64,000 nucleotides of DNA from Coprinopsis marcescibilis (taxonomy: Eukaryota > Basidiomycota > Agaricomycetes > Agaricales > Psathyrellaceae): the NCBI GenBank assembly GCA_004369085.1, contig ML210316.1, forward strand, positions 1 through 64,000, read 5' to 3'. The notes beneath the pieces were generated by a model, which worked only from the letters and a program-made list of their open reading frames with translations, had not been told where the DNA came from and did no database searches. The position numbers were made by a program, and so were the translations under genes. This document shows, piece by piece, positions 12,578 through 22,781 of this stretch (positions are counted from its first letter, which is position 1; each line of letters begins with the position of its first letter).

Positions 12578-13708
12578 ATGTCCTATCCAGTAACTGTACG
12601 GCCTACGACCGTTTACAACGACTTGACGCTAATTCTTCTCTTCTCAGGTCACAGGAATCGCTCCTTCTACGAGCAAGTCTCAACTGCATGACTTCTTCAC
12701 GTACGTGGCTTCGCTCCATCCCATAATTTCATCGCTGACCCTTGATACAGGTTCTGTGGGCAGTAAGTCTATCGCACAACGGGCACGTTGAGGATTACTG
12801 AGCTTCTGAATCTTTCACAGAATCGCGTCGATTGACTACACAGAGAAGTCCGGCAAGGCTATCATAACGTTTGCCAAATCTAGTGCGGCAAAGACTGCGC
12901 TCATGGTGAGTCGATGGCGTGCCCTTTTGCTGAGAGCGTGATATCAAATACTTTACAGCTCAATGGGGGTGCTTTGGAAGGGTCTACCCTCTCTGTTACC
13001 TCCGACGCTGTCCATCAAGACGAGCATGATACCCAGGCTCATGACGCTTCGACCCCTCTCAACCAAGAAGACAAGCCTCGTGCCGGAAGTAAGCCATCCG
13101 AGTTAGATTCCATTCCTCGTCAGTAAGCTCATGAGCTGAGTAACCCAGTTGCGGCGGAGATTCTTGCCAAAGGTTATCAACTTTCGGACCAAGTCCTGGC
13201 CAAAGCAATAGAGCTTGACAGTGAGTCAGCATCGCGGAGCCCCTATTTCGCATCTCATGCCTATTCATTCGTTCTTCCATCGCAGAAGAGAAAGGGATAT
13301 CCACGAAGTTTTTGAATTACGTTCACCAGCTGGACAAGACTGTCGGCGAGCGTGCTTTGGGACCCGATCAAACGGTTTCAGGAAAGGTGCAATCCACAGT
13401 TGAATCGGCGCAACAGCAAGCACGGGCAGTCGACCAACAGAAGGGATACCTGAAGACGTTCCACGAGGTACGCAATAGGCTTCGTTGCTTGTTTGGGGAA
13501 TCGCCATTAACGAAATGCACGTCGACAGTACATCACTAAAGCATTGGCTTCGCCCCTTGGACAGAAAGTCCGCGAGTTTTATACCTCGACGTCAAAACAA
13601 ATCCTTGACATTCATGAGGAGGCACGTCGACTCGCAACCGAGGAGCAGGCCAAAGGTGGTCCTGGCTCGACACCTGTCACAGCATCCGAGACTTCTACCA
13701 AGACGTAA
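12578..13708 (+). CDS. vip1: Vip1-like RRM protein
   Basis: Eight exons keep frame (12578-12589, 12648-12700, 12751-12762, 12821-12905, 12959-13088, 13149-13220, 13286-13467, 13529-13708) and give about 241 aa. Two exons are only 12 nt. The N-terminus is a short RNA-recognition motif (VTGIAPSTSKSQLHDFF...FCGQIASIDY...AIITFAKSSAAKTALMLNGG). A Glu/Gln-rich linker and a helical, partly coiled-coil C-terminal half follow (residues about 110-225: LAKGYQLSDQVLAKAIELD, VREFYTSTSKQILDIHEEA). This layout matches fission yeast Vip1. The common database label 'actin cytoskeleton protein' for this family is not supported by the RRM; RNA binding is the safer inference. It is followed 485 bp downstream by an unrelated methyltransferase on the same strand. 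Confidence 0.9.
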
Positions 13709-14193
13709 CACGCAATTGTTGCATCTTGTCGCGAGCGTGATGTTGAGCCGCCAGGGTTCACATTGGTTAGGTCGTAGACTGAATCGTAGTGTTCTTATCG
13801 AGAGATGGATTGCCTGCAAATCAATGAATGATTCTGCCCCACTGAAAATACCCACTGTTTCTCTGCTTTTGAGCATAATTCAAGGGTAAGACTTTCGGCC
13901 GCATAGTCCGTAGCCGCAGGGTAGAGCAGAAGGTGGAAAAAGGCCCCTGGGGAACGCGGGGTCGGTCATCATGAATTCTGTTGGCGCAGGGATAAAATCT
14001 CCGACACCTCCGACAAGGTTCCACTCGGCCGAGAAGTCATGAAACGAATCGTTGCGGGAATTTAGACCGAACGGGGGCGAACGGGGCATACGCCAGTCAG
14101 AAGATGAGGCAACGTAGTATATATTGCCAATGATTTATGCCTAGACATTTCCTAATAATCCAAAGCAACAACCCCCCACTTTTACGTGTTCCA
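13709..14193. other. Intergenic spacer
   Basis: This is the 3' flank of the Vip1-like gene and the promoter of the next gene. I see no coding or RNA signal. Confidence 0.6.
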
Positions 14194-15243
14194 ATGGTAC
14201 GAGAGAGCCGATACGCCATGTTCACGTCCTCAACGTGCTCTGCTAGAAAGATCAAGCAAGAGGAAGAAGATGACCATACGGACTCGAGTGGTTGGTCTGC
14301 GTCGTTGTACAACAAGACTGCGTCATTCGTGTATTCTGCCCCGTTTGTTGCGCCAGTGTTGAATCTGCTGGACGCCCAGCCAGGAGAACGGATACTGGAC
14401 CTAGGATGCGGTAGCGGCGAAGTCAGCCTGACGATAGAGAAGATCGTCCAGCAACGAGCAGGAGGAGTGGTTGTTGGCGTCGATGCCAGCGAAAGTATGG
14501 TCAGTCTTGGTCTTTGTTGACAGTCACGCAGAGCAAGAATTGACAGTTGTGCAGATTCTGAAAGCGAAGGAGAACGGCCTGCGGCAGGCCTTTGTTTGTG
14601 ATGTGCAAGACCTGAAGCTGCCCCATGAGATATACAACATTGTCGGGAGTTTCGATGCTGTCTTTAGCAATGCTACGCTTCACTGGTGCAAGCAAGATCC
14701 CTTGGGCGTGCTGAACGGGGCCAGAGCGGTACTGAGACCTGGAGGACGGTTGGTAGTAGAGATGGGTGGTTTTATGAACTGTATCGGTAAGTATCGCAGT
14801 ATCATTGCAGAGCTGTTGCTAAACGCGTACTTTCAGGGGTCAGGGGGGCCGTGTATGCAGCGGTGCGTCGGAGAGGGTATGACCCAGCGCCACTGGATCC
14901 TTGGTATTTTCCTTCTATAGAGGACTATGTCAAGGTAAGTGCAATCTAGAAATGCTAGAAAAGTGTCGCCAATGCCAATTCATCCCCATAGCTTCTGGTC
15001 ACAGCTGGGTTCGAGCCAACACATTTGTCATTGACACCCAGAATCACGCCTCTCCCAACGGGGTTGATGGAGTGGCTCAAGCTGTTTGTGAGGAATTCGT
15101 TCCTCAGAATATTCAACGATAGAGATGCCGCTGAGATCATGCGAGAAGTGGAGGAGCATTGTCGGGTTGATTGCCAAGATGCAAGTGGTAAATGGGCCTT
15201 GACCTATATGAGATTGCGACTTTCTGCAGTCGTTAAATCATGA
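14194..15243 (+). CDS. SAM-dependent class I methyltransferase
   Basis: Four exons (14194-14499, 14555-14786, 14837-14934, 14992-15243) keep frame and give about 295 aa. The Rossmann fold is clear: motif I ILDLGCGSGEVSL near residue 68, acidic loop GVDASESM, motif II/III FDAVFSNATLHWCKQD, and the post-motif ARAVLRPGGRLVVEMGG. It resembles trans-aconitate or Methyltransf_11/25 family enzymes, where the HW dipeptide after the motif is common. The C-terminal domain (LDPWYFPSIEDYVKLLVTAGFEPTHLSLTPR) fits a small-molecule substrate, but the substrate cannot be named. The ATG at 14194 gives the longest frame; the second ATG at 14218 is an alternative start. No signal peptide is evident, so it is probably cytosolic. 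Confidence 0.88.
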
Positions 15244-15662
15244 TTAGCTATTTCTTCAGGCTAGCTTTTGTACATGTACTACTATTTGACATACCTTTGG
15301 ACATTACGCCTGAACGTTGTTCCATGCCAAAATTTCCGATCGACCCTTGATGCCTTTGTGTCCTCGTTCTCGACGGCGTTGGCTCCTTGCATCGTTGACC
15401 TCTCAGAGCCAACTTATGGATGCGATGGGGTCGTCGTCGTTGTCGTCATGAATACTTGCAAACGGGTTGAGCTCGCCGCAAAGCGAAACCAAATTGTTGG
15501 CCCATCAACGACATCAACGCGGTTGTGTCGTTCCGTGGCAGCCATCTCGCAACCAACTCATTTCAACGCAAGCGCTTGCCCGTGCTGGCCGTGCTTTGTC
15601 ACAGAACAGAGCCCGAAAATAGTATTTTCTCCCACCTGCCACGTAACTTTGTGCTCTTTTCC
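15244..15662. other. Intergenic spacer
   Basis: An open frame reads into the following gene from upstream, but no convincing exon is present. It is likely promoter and 5' leader. Confidence 0.55.
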
Positions 15663-17158
15663 ATGACGCACAGGTTGAGAAAGCGGCCTAAGATTGCCCA
15701 CCAACACTCACCTACCAAGATTGCAACGACGGCGACAACGGTCGAGGTCGAGAAGGAGAAGGAGAAGGAGAAGGCCAGCAATGGCGTAGCCATTGAGCGG
15801 AGACAACCCTTGGGCTTTGGTCTCCTGGACCTTGCTTCATCCTTTGCTGATATATCCTCAGTAAGTCACAGTCGCGGGCGGTCTGCGGTCGTTGTGCTCA
15901 TGTTCTGGAATCTTCGTAGACTCTTGCTCTGCTCTATGGAGGATGTTGCTCGTCAGTGATTTCACCTTAATACGGTCGCCACGCGAGACTGACGATACTT
16001 ACAGGAATGTAATGGCCTATGAAAAGCTGGTTCTGATCAACCCAACAATCGGTATGTTCTCCTGAGCGCCCAGCTATTCGTCGATGTGTTGACCTCTCAT
16101 CGTAGGATCCGCCCTCACGTTTTGCCAAATGCTATTTATCACACTTACAAGTCTGCCGTCCTTCCTATACTTCCCTGAGGGGAGCCTCGTTCCATCCCTG
16201 CTACCAAGAACAGTTCCTTTAAAACAGTGGATAATCCAAGTCATTGTCCTCGTTGCTGGATCGCTGCTCAATAATTGGGCATTTGCTTATAAAGTGCCTT
16301 TACCCATCCTAATTGTATTCCGCTCAGCAGGTCGGTTGTACAATGCCCTGAAAGTCGATTTCGTCACTAACTGTCCGTCAGGATTACCTGTCTCTCTACT
16401 ATTCGGTTTTGTTTTCTTGAAGAGGCGCTATGGTGTTATTCAGACAGTAAGTAATCCACCCAATTGTGTCTAGCGTCAGATTCTCATCCCTCTCAGCTGT
16501 CCGTCGCCATCGTCTCATTGGGAGTCATCTTCGCCGCTCTTTCTGGCACTGACGTTACCTCCTCGGGACTCCAACTCACTCGCACGCCCGAAGAACTACA
16601 ACTATACCTGACAGGAATAGCAATGCTGACAGGATCCTTAATCTGCACCGCGACTTTGGGGCTTTACCAAGAAAAGACGTACACAAAATACGGCCCAGTA
16701 TGGAGAGAAGGACTATTCTACACTGTTCGTCTGCTCTTTCCCTTTTGTATGGTGTGAATGCTGACCTCTTCGACCGCAGCACTTGCTGAGCCTGCCTAGC
16801 TTTGTCTTCCTAGGCTCCGACATCAAGCAGGGCTTGCTGAGCCTGTCAAAGGGTAACGCTGGCTGGCTTCCCTATATTGTGTTATTGGCCAATTTGGTCT
16901 CGCAGTCCGCGTGTGTGGCAGGAGTTAACAGGCTATCATCGGTACGCGCGAGTTCCCTTCTCACCCAATGTACATTCCTCAGTTGTCCCCCTCAAACAGC
17001 AAGTTTCTCAGGTGTCTACGAACATTGCCCTGACGGTGCGGAAGGCTATCAGTCTTTGTCTTAGTGTATGGTGGTTTGGGAATGCATGGAACTATCAACT
17101 GGGTAGTGGTGCAGCCATGGTGTTTTTCGGGAGTCTACTCTACACGACTTGTAAATGA
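15663..17158 (+). CDS. UAA-family nucleotide-sugar transporter (Yea4-like)
   Basis: Eight exons keep frame (15663-15860, 15920-15951, 16005-16051, 16106-16330, 16382-16446, 16497-16724, 16780-16941, 17012-17158) and give about 367 aa. After a cytosolic tail with an EK repeat come eight to ten hydrophobic helices. Diagnostic pieces of the UAA transporter family are present: NVMAYEKLVLINPTIG, LIVFRSAGLPVSLLFGF, GIAMLTGSLICTATLGLYQE, and the C-terminal VSTNIALTVRKAISLCLSVWW signature. The family moves UDP-sugars into the ER/Golgi lumen in exchange for UMP. The closest subgroup appears to be Yea4/SLC35B4 (UDP-GlcNAc), which would fit cell-wall chitin or glycan supply, but the substrate is inferred. 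Confidence 0.9.
15751..15774 (+). repeat. GAGAAG repeat coding Glu-Lys tract
   Basis: Four hexamer units encode EKEKEKEK in the predicted cytosolic N-terminal tail of the nucleotide-sugar transporter. Confidence 0.8.
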
Positions 17159-17428
17159 TACCACAGTAGATGTATATAATACCACACTTATAGATGTAAT
17201 CCGGGCACGATTTGGTGAATGTTCGAGAAAAGGTGAGATCGACGGTGAGGCAAAGGTGGTATACTGAGGTGATTAAACAAGAGAAACAAGAGGTACAGGC
17301 TGAATACGAATGACGAAGGATGTAAATGTAAAAGAATGTGGGAGTGCAAACGAAGGACCGTGAAAACGAATGTGAGGATGGGATTTCGACCCTCCAGATC
17401 CAACCAGACTATCGCTGAGGTAGGCACA

Positions 17429-18291
17429 CTAAGGGGCTGCCGGTACTGGCAAACTGTTGGCCATGGGAAGTGAAGGGGTTGACGGTACACCAGGGGCCTG
17501 AGGGATCGCCCCGGTAAATGTAGATAAAGTGTCCCCTGTGGTAGCCTGACGTTTTTCAGGCTCGGTGGAGAGTTTTCTGAGGAAGCGGTCCGCTCTGACG
17601 TGCCGCTTGCTTTGCGAACCTGGAGAGGAATTTCCTGCAGATCCTGGATTCTGAACGAAGTCGAGCGCGCCGCCGGTTATAGTGTCTGTTCCAGATACTT
17701 GTTGTTTAACGTTGACGGGAGAAGCTGCATCATGGCCTGCGAGGCCTGTGTTGCCTGAATCAGAGTGAGCACTAACGACTGAGGTGTCGAGTGTATTGTC
17801 GTGGTCATCCTTGCCTCCCAAAACCGAGGAAGAACCTGTGTCAAATATAGTACCATCCGAATGCGATTTGAGGACAGGATTGTTCTGCCCTGTAGTTGAG
17901 TCACCCATGCCAATACTGTTGTCTGCCGTCTGCCCGGAGAGGAACCCTCCTGCGGCGTCTCCAACGTTTGCATTGGCGTTCCTGTTTGCAGGCTTCAGAG
18001 GGGTTAGTATCCGATTGATTTTTTAACACAAAGGAATTGCAGATACTTACAAGGGGAACTCCAAATGAACCTGTGGGAGATGCCAAAGCGAAGGTCGCAG
18101 TCGGAGGCGCGACTACCCGTTGCTTGGACGGACGAACGGTATTGGCTTGCTGTCGGGAGCTCGTAAGTGACCATGGGTGGAATCTGAAATGAGAAACGAA
18201 GACCTACACGTCTAACAGCGGAGGCATGAGACCGCAAGGCGACCAGACTGAACAGCGACAAGCACACAATATGAAGGGACAGGTTAACCAT
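17429..18291 (-). CDS. Small secreted low-complexity protein, unknown
   Basis: Three exons keep frame (18233-18291, 18051-18183, 17429-17992) and give about 251 aa. The start MVNLSLHIVCLSLFSLVALR is a strong signal peptide with a long hydrophobic core. The mature part is rich in Ser, Gly, Asp, Asn and Pro (NRNANANVGDAAGG, TGSSSVLGGKDDHDN), with one basic patch (SQSKRHVRADRFLRKL), and ends NSLPVPAAP. Cysteines are nearly absent, so it is not a classical cysteine-rich effector. The patch containing KR could be a Kex2-like processing site. I do not recognise the family. It lies convergent to the nucleotide-sugar transporter and divergent from the DUF202 gene. Confidence 0.7.
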
Positions 18292-19173
18292 GTCTGCAGG
18301 CAGCAAAGAGAGTCCGAAGAAAAGCAACGAAAAGGGAATGGAGAAGCATCCCAGCAAAGTCTGCCTCGTTTTTAAGTGTTTTGAGAGGTGGCTAACGAAT
18401 ATGTGAATTCCAGCTGCATGTATACAGGGGAGAGGCTGGCAAAAGTCAGTGATGTTATCCACCAAAAGGACTCGGACAGTCAGACAATAAATAAGCCATT
18501 CCAGACGGTCCTATGGGCGGTTAAGTTGTCCGCCACCAGGTCAAGCACTAACCAAGAGGTAGCCAGTTGTCGCCAGTGGTATGTTATGACAAAACTGTCG
18601 CTTGTCCGAGTTCCATAAATCCGAGAAAGACCGCGCTAAAGGCCATAAGGCGGCGACCGATGAACGCAAATGAACAGAGGGTTCTCCCAACATTTCTGGC
18701 TGAACGTGAAGGCGGGTAGGTTGAGACAGAGACAAGGAGTGAGACCAAACGATGCCGTGGTCTCTGCTGACAGTCAGCACCTCCTCCCTTGACCACGATC
18801 CACGATCAAGAAACTCCAATTACCTTGTTTATTAGCACAACATGCTTCCAGTATTCATTGAAGATGGACGGCGAACCCAGGAATAGGCCAGTTACAACGG
18901 GCCAACAAAGGGCCACACCGGAGCCTGTACCTTCCACACCGATTCGGATCTCAAGATGGCGAGCCTTGGACATCTACTCATGCTCATTTTAGGCGGCCAC
19001 GGCGCAATTACAGGACACCTGATTGCTTCTGTTGTAGAATCACCGCACTATAAAAGTCGCCACCACTCTGTCCCTGCCATGAAAGGTCCGAGCTGCCTCG
19101 TCCTTGTGGTGAATCAAGGCTCCTCAGCGTACTCACCCCTTTTGCCACGACTTTACGATTTCCCCTCGGCTTC
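18292..19173. other. Divergent intergenic region, 0.9 kb
   Basis: It is shared upstream DNA of the secreted-protein gene (minus) and the DUF202 gene (plus). Short open frames are present but lack family features or splice support. I see no repeat or RNA gene. Confidence 0.6.
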
Positions 19174-20005
19174 ATGAGCACTGGACCAGATTATGACCCG
19201 GAACGTTTAGATCCTCGTCTGAGCGCATTCTCAGAGTCGTCTCCCCTCATCTCCAAATCACAACCCCAGGACGCGTCGTATTCGGGTGTCTTGCAATCGA
19301 AAGACAAAGGAGTTGCAAGGCCTCAGGATTTGGACACTTCGGGACAAGCGACGCCTTCCTTGGAGCCCAACTCCAATGGTGCACCCACTCAACCTCCTAA
19401 CCCCCCTACCGTCCAAACCGTCAAGTCTCCACGACAGTGGAGAGACGCATTGTGGTCGTGGTACGACTCCGAACTAGTATCACTGAACTTGGAGAACTCG
19501 GGGAGTGTGGCACGAGACCACCTTGCTTCTGAGAGAACGTTCTTGGCCTACATGCGTACGAGTCTGGCAATCGCGTCATCTGGCGTCGGTACGTCTTGGA
19601 CAGTCTCCTGGAATATCGTTGTTGGCTGGTTGACCTCTGTTTCTCCACAGCCCTTATTCAACTCTTCACTGTCGCCAGCCACGAGCACCAGAATACCATT
19701 CGGACCATTCGTGGGGCGGCGGAGAAGTTCGTTCGCCCGCTGGGTAGCTTTACCATATTCTTGGGAATTATGGTTTTGGTTATCGGTACGTAACCCTACA
19801 ATATACTCTCACAATAGCTTCTCATTCCGACTTCATTACAGGCGTCTCTCGTTACTTTATCGTCCAGTCTGCTCTGACCAAGGGAAAGTTCCCTGCTGCA
19901 CGGCTCGCCATAGGGTTCATTTCCGTCGCGATGACAGCATTGGTAACGGTAACGTTCAGCATTTTGCTCGCCGGCAAGCTGAATTCAGAAATCACGACGC
20001 CATAA
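19174..20005 (+). CDS. DUF202 (YidH-like) membrane protein
   Basis: Three exons (19174-19588, 19651-19785, 19842-20005) keep frame and give 237 aa. The N-terminal 105 residues are soluble and disordered. The DUF202 signature ARDHLASERTFLAYMRTSLA follows, then three hydrophobic helices (IASSGVALIQLFTV, LGSFTIFLGIMVLVIGVSRY, LAIGFISVAMTALVTVTFSI). The family is widespread in bacteria and fungi, and its fungal members are related to the membrane domain of Vtc1. Cellular location and activity are not established from sequence; a vacuolar or endomembrane location is a guess. The long N-terminal tail is common in Agaricomycete members. Confidence 0.88.
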
Positions 20006-20675
20006 TTCGGTTTGCAAGGGCCGGTTATGAATATGATTATCATGGACTTCCTTTACACTCGCTCTTCTCATCCGATCTTCTATGCTACTCGCAGGGCTTT
20101 CTCATGGGACTCTGAAATTCGTTGCATTATTTGTCGTATGTATCTCTGCAAAGGTTTCTCTCAAATCTTCCCATCTTGTTTCTACGCAATTTGACTGGTT
20201 TCATGTTGGAATGTAACTCTGTATGTCCAATGACGAACGATGCAGTGCGACCTTCGCCATCCAGAGGCGGTATTGCAATGCTTTAGAGGGGGATGGCGAC
20301 ATAATCCAAGATATTTCTTCAAGGTTAGTTGACGCCACAAGGCACCTGCGCTTAACCGTTCTTGTCTCCCTCTCTCGTCCATAACGGCATCTGGGGTCGA
20401 ATATATTTGCGACCCAAGTTTTGCCTTTGAGGTCTCTGGTTGGACAAGTGATGCCCGACATGCCCGGGACCACCGTCACTGCAATCATTGCCTTGGGACG
20501 TTACGCGACATTATAGCATCCGCGCGCCAAATGAATTTGACCTTTGCAAACCACGACGACCTCAGCAGCAACGAGCTGAGGTGCGGTACCCTCCCTGAAT
20601 CTGGCCTCATCTTCGTTCCGTGAGCGCAATTAGACCAGATATACGTGCAAGACACGACGGACACCGAGTTTTGAG
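20006..20675. other. Intergenic spacer
   Basis: No coding exon is supported. It contains the 3' flank of the DUF202 gene and the promoter of the SET-domain gene. Confidence 0.6.
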
Positions 20676-22215
20676 ATGGCACACCCGAAACGTGGCACGA
20701 AAGCCAGTGCTAAGAAAGCGACCAAGCCAGCGAAGCCAACTACAGGCAAGCCGGATGTCGCTCAGGTGTCCCCCGAGGGCTCTGGATGGAGCTGGAAGAC
20801 GCAGGTGAGTGCTGGTTTTCATTCCGTTCAGCTGTTTCTGATTCGAATTTCTTGAAAAGATGTTGTTGATGTGGTTTGGTATGACGGGTGGAATATTCTT
20901 CGGTTGGTACTTCGGTGCTGGCAATACAGACTCTGGGAAGGAGCAACCTGGGGTTCCATTTTCTCTTGAAACGCAGGATGCGGTGCCCTTCACTGTAATT
21001 GACATACCCGGCAAAGGAAAGGGCGCAATTGCTTCGCGTGATATCAAGGTGAGCTGCTAAGCACAGTGGTACATGGACTTGGAAGGACTAAAGGTGATCC
21101 GCTACATAAGCAAGGAGAGTTAATTATCGAGGAGAGGCCTCTCTTCCTTGTTCCGCCAACAAGTGAGTTGATTGTTCGTTTGCTTTCCAATCACACTTGA
21201 TTTCTAATTGCCTGAAAGTCAATTCCTCGCCGACAGATTTCATTTGGGATAAGCTAGAGGATGTCACGGAAGAGCAGAGAGAGTCCTTCTTCAATTTGTC
21301 ATTCGTCAATTTCCCTGCAGACAAAGATCCGGAGACGGACTTGAAGGATGTCGCTTTGGCGATCTTTGAGACGAACGCGGTGTCTGCAGGGTCAAGCGTC
21401 GGGATATTCCCTCGTATGGCCAGGCTCAATCATGGCTGCTCCAGCGCTTTCAGCGCTGTCTACACGTACCGAGAAAAGGAGGGCTCTCTCGTGGTATACG
21501 CTATAAAAGATGTACAGAAGGGTACCGTAGGTTTCTGCCCTTATCTTTGGTCGTCAGCGACTGATCAACCTTGTGGCCTTGTAGGAACTGCTTATCACAT
21601 ATAGTGACACCAAGCAGCCCCGAGAACAAAGAAGGTAAGCAGAATACGTCCTGCTAATCATTTCATCCGCTTTAGAATGTTTTTCCTGCAGGGCTTACTT
21701 GCAGAAGCAATACGGTTTCCACTGTACATGCAGTGTTTGTTCGCTGCCGGACGACGTGTCGAAGGCATCGGACAACCGATTGGTCGAAATGAATAGGCAC
21801 CAGTCCCGACTATCGCAGTGGATTCAACGGACGGTATCTGGTCCAGAGGCTATCGAGCATGTCCGGTCAATATGGAAGCTGGGGGACGAAGAAGGCTATT
21901 GGAGTGAACGGGGCCGTTTAGCTGGAGATGCAGTATTCGTAGCAGCGGGACATTCCGAGTGCGTGTGCTTCGCCGCCGGTCACCTCGGCCGTTCATGGCG
22001 CAAAAGATCATTGTCAAACCTTACTGACATACCTTTACAGTGCCGATGCAGTTCGAGAGTGGGCATTAATTGCCATCAAGTGGTTCACAATTGAGCTTGG
22101 CGCCGACAGCGAGCAAGTGGCAGAGATGGGGCAATATGTGGCCCAGCCTCAGTCGCATCAGGCCTGGAACTTGCGAGAAAAAATGAGAGTGGGTGGGCCT
22201 GGGGAACTCGTATGA
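20676..22215 (+). CDS. SET-domain protein with N-terminal membrane helix
   Basis: Seven exons keep frame (20676-20804, 20860-21048, 21111-21162, 21219-21526, 21585-21634, 21692-21958, 22041-22215) and give 389 aa. A basic Lys/Ala/Pro-rich N-terminus precedes a hydrophobic helix (LLMWFGMTGGIFFGWYF, residues about 45-62). The split SET domain follows: GKGAIASRDIKQGELIIEE, then MARLNHGCSSAFSAVY (the substrate/SAM N-H pair) and GTELLITY, closed by the post-SET cysteines CTCSVC. A helical C-terminal region resembles SET5/SMYD-type fungal lysine methyltransferases. The MYND zinc finger of SMYD proteins is not visible. The membrane helix suggests ER or mitochondrial anchoring and a non-histone substrate, which is inference. 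Confidence 0.88.
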
Positions 22216-22781
22216 GTATGTAGTTATGTACTTGCTTAGACATCACTGTTTGGTATAATGATAAGATACCTTGCGTAGTTTCCAATGCTGCGCGGCCTGC
22301 GTCTGGTAAGCCTGAGAGAGTCAGAATTCTTGCCTAGCGTAATTAATGCTGACTGATGGTTCCGGCCTGCATGTACGTGGCTGGTGGCCAAAGTTTGCTT
22401 GAACCAGACAATTGCGAGGATTTTTCATGCTGAAGAGAGACTAGTCCGAAGGTAATAGAGGCAGAAACAAAAAGAATAAAAGTTGGACGATTAGAACTTG
22501 GAATATCAATGACTGGGGCAATACTGATCCGATTTGAGGAGCCAAACAGCGGACGATTGGCACCGAGCGCAAGGCCACGTCCATCTTTTCTCCACCAACC
22601 TCCATCTCTTCCTCTTATTTCTTATTTTCTCTGTGCCGGCTGTTCCAAGTAGCCGTTGCTTCTCTTTTGGTATATAGGTAAGCTTTCATTCACCTCGGTA
22701 CCCTTCATATCTTCCCCAATGACTGACAACAACCTCACCGGTTTGCGTTCAGCAATCCCTCTTGCTTTATCTACCACGGGC
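22216..22781. other. Intergenic spacer and CPR leader
   Basis: It contains the promoter and 5' leader of the reductase gene. An upstream in-frame ATG at 22719 would add 21 residues to the reductase. No other gene is seen. Confidence 0.6.

Noticed and set aside
15525..15662. Upstream in-frame extension of the nucleotide-sugar transporter
   Set aside because: It is not conserved-looking; the ATG at 15663 gives a normal-length family member.
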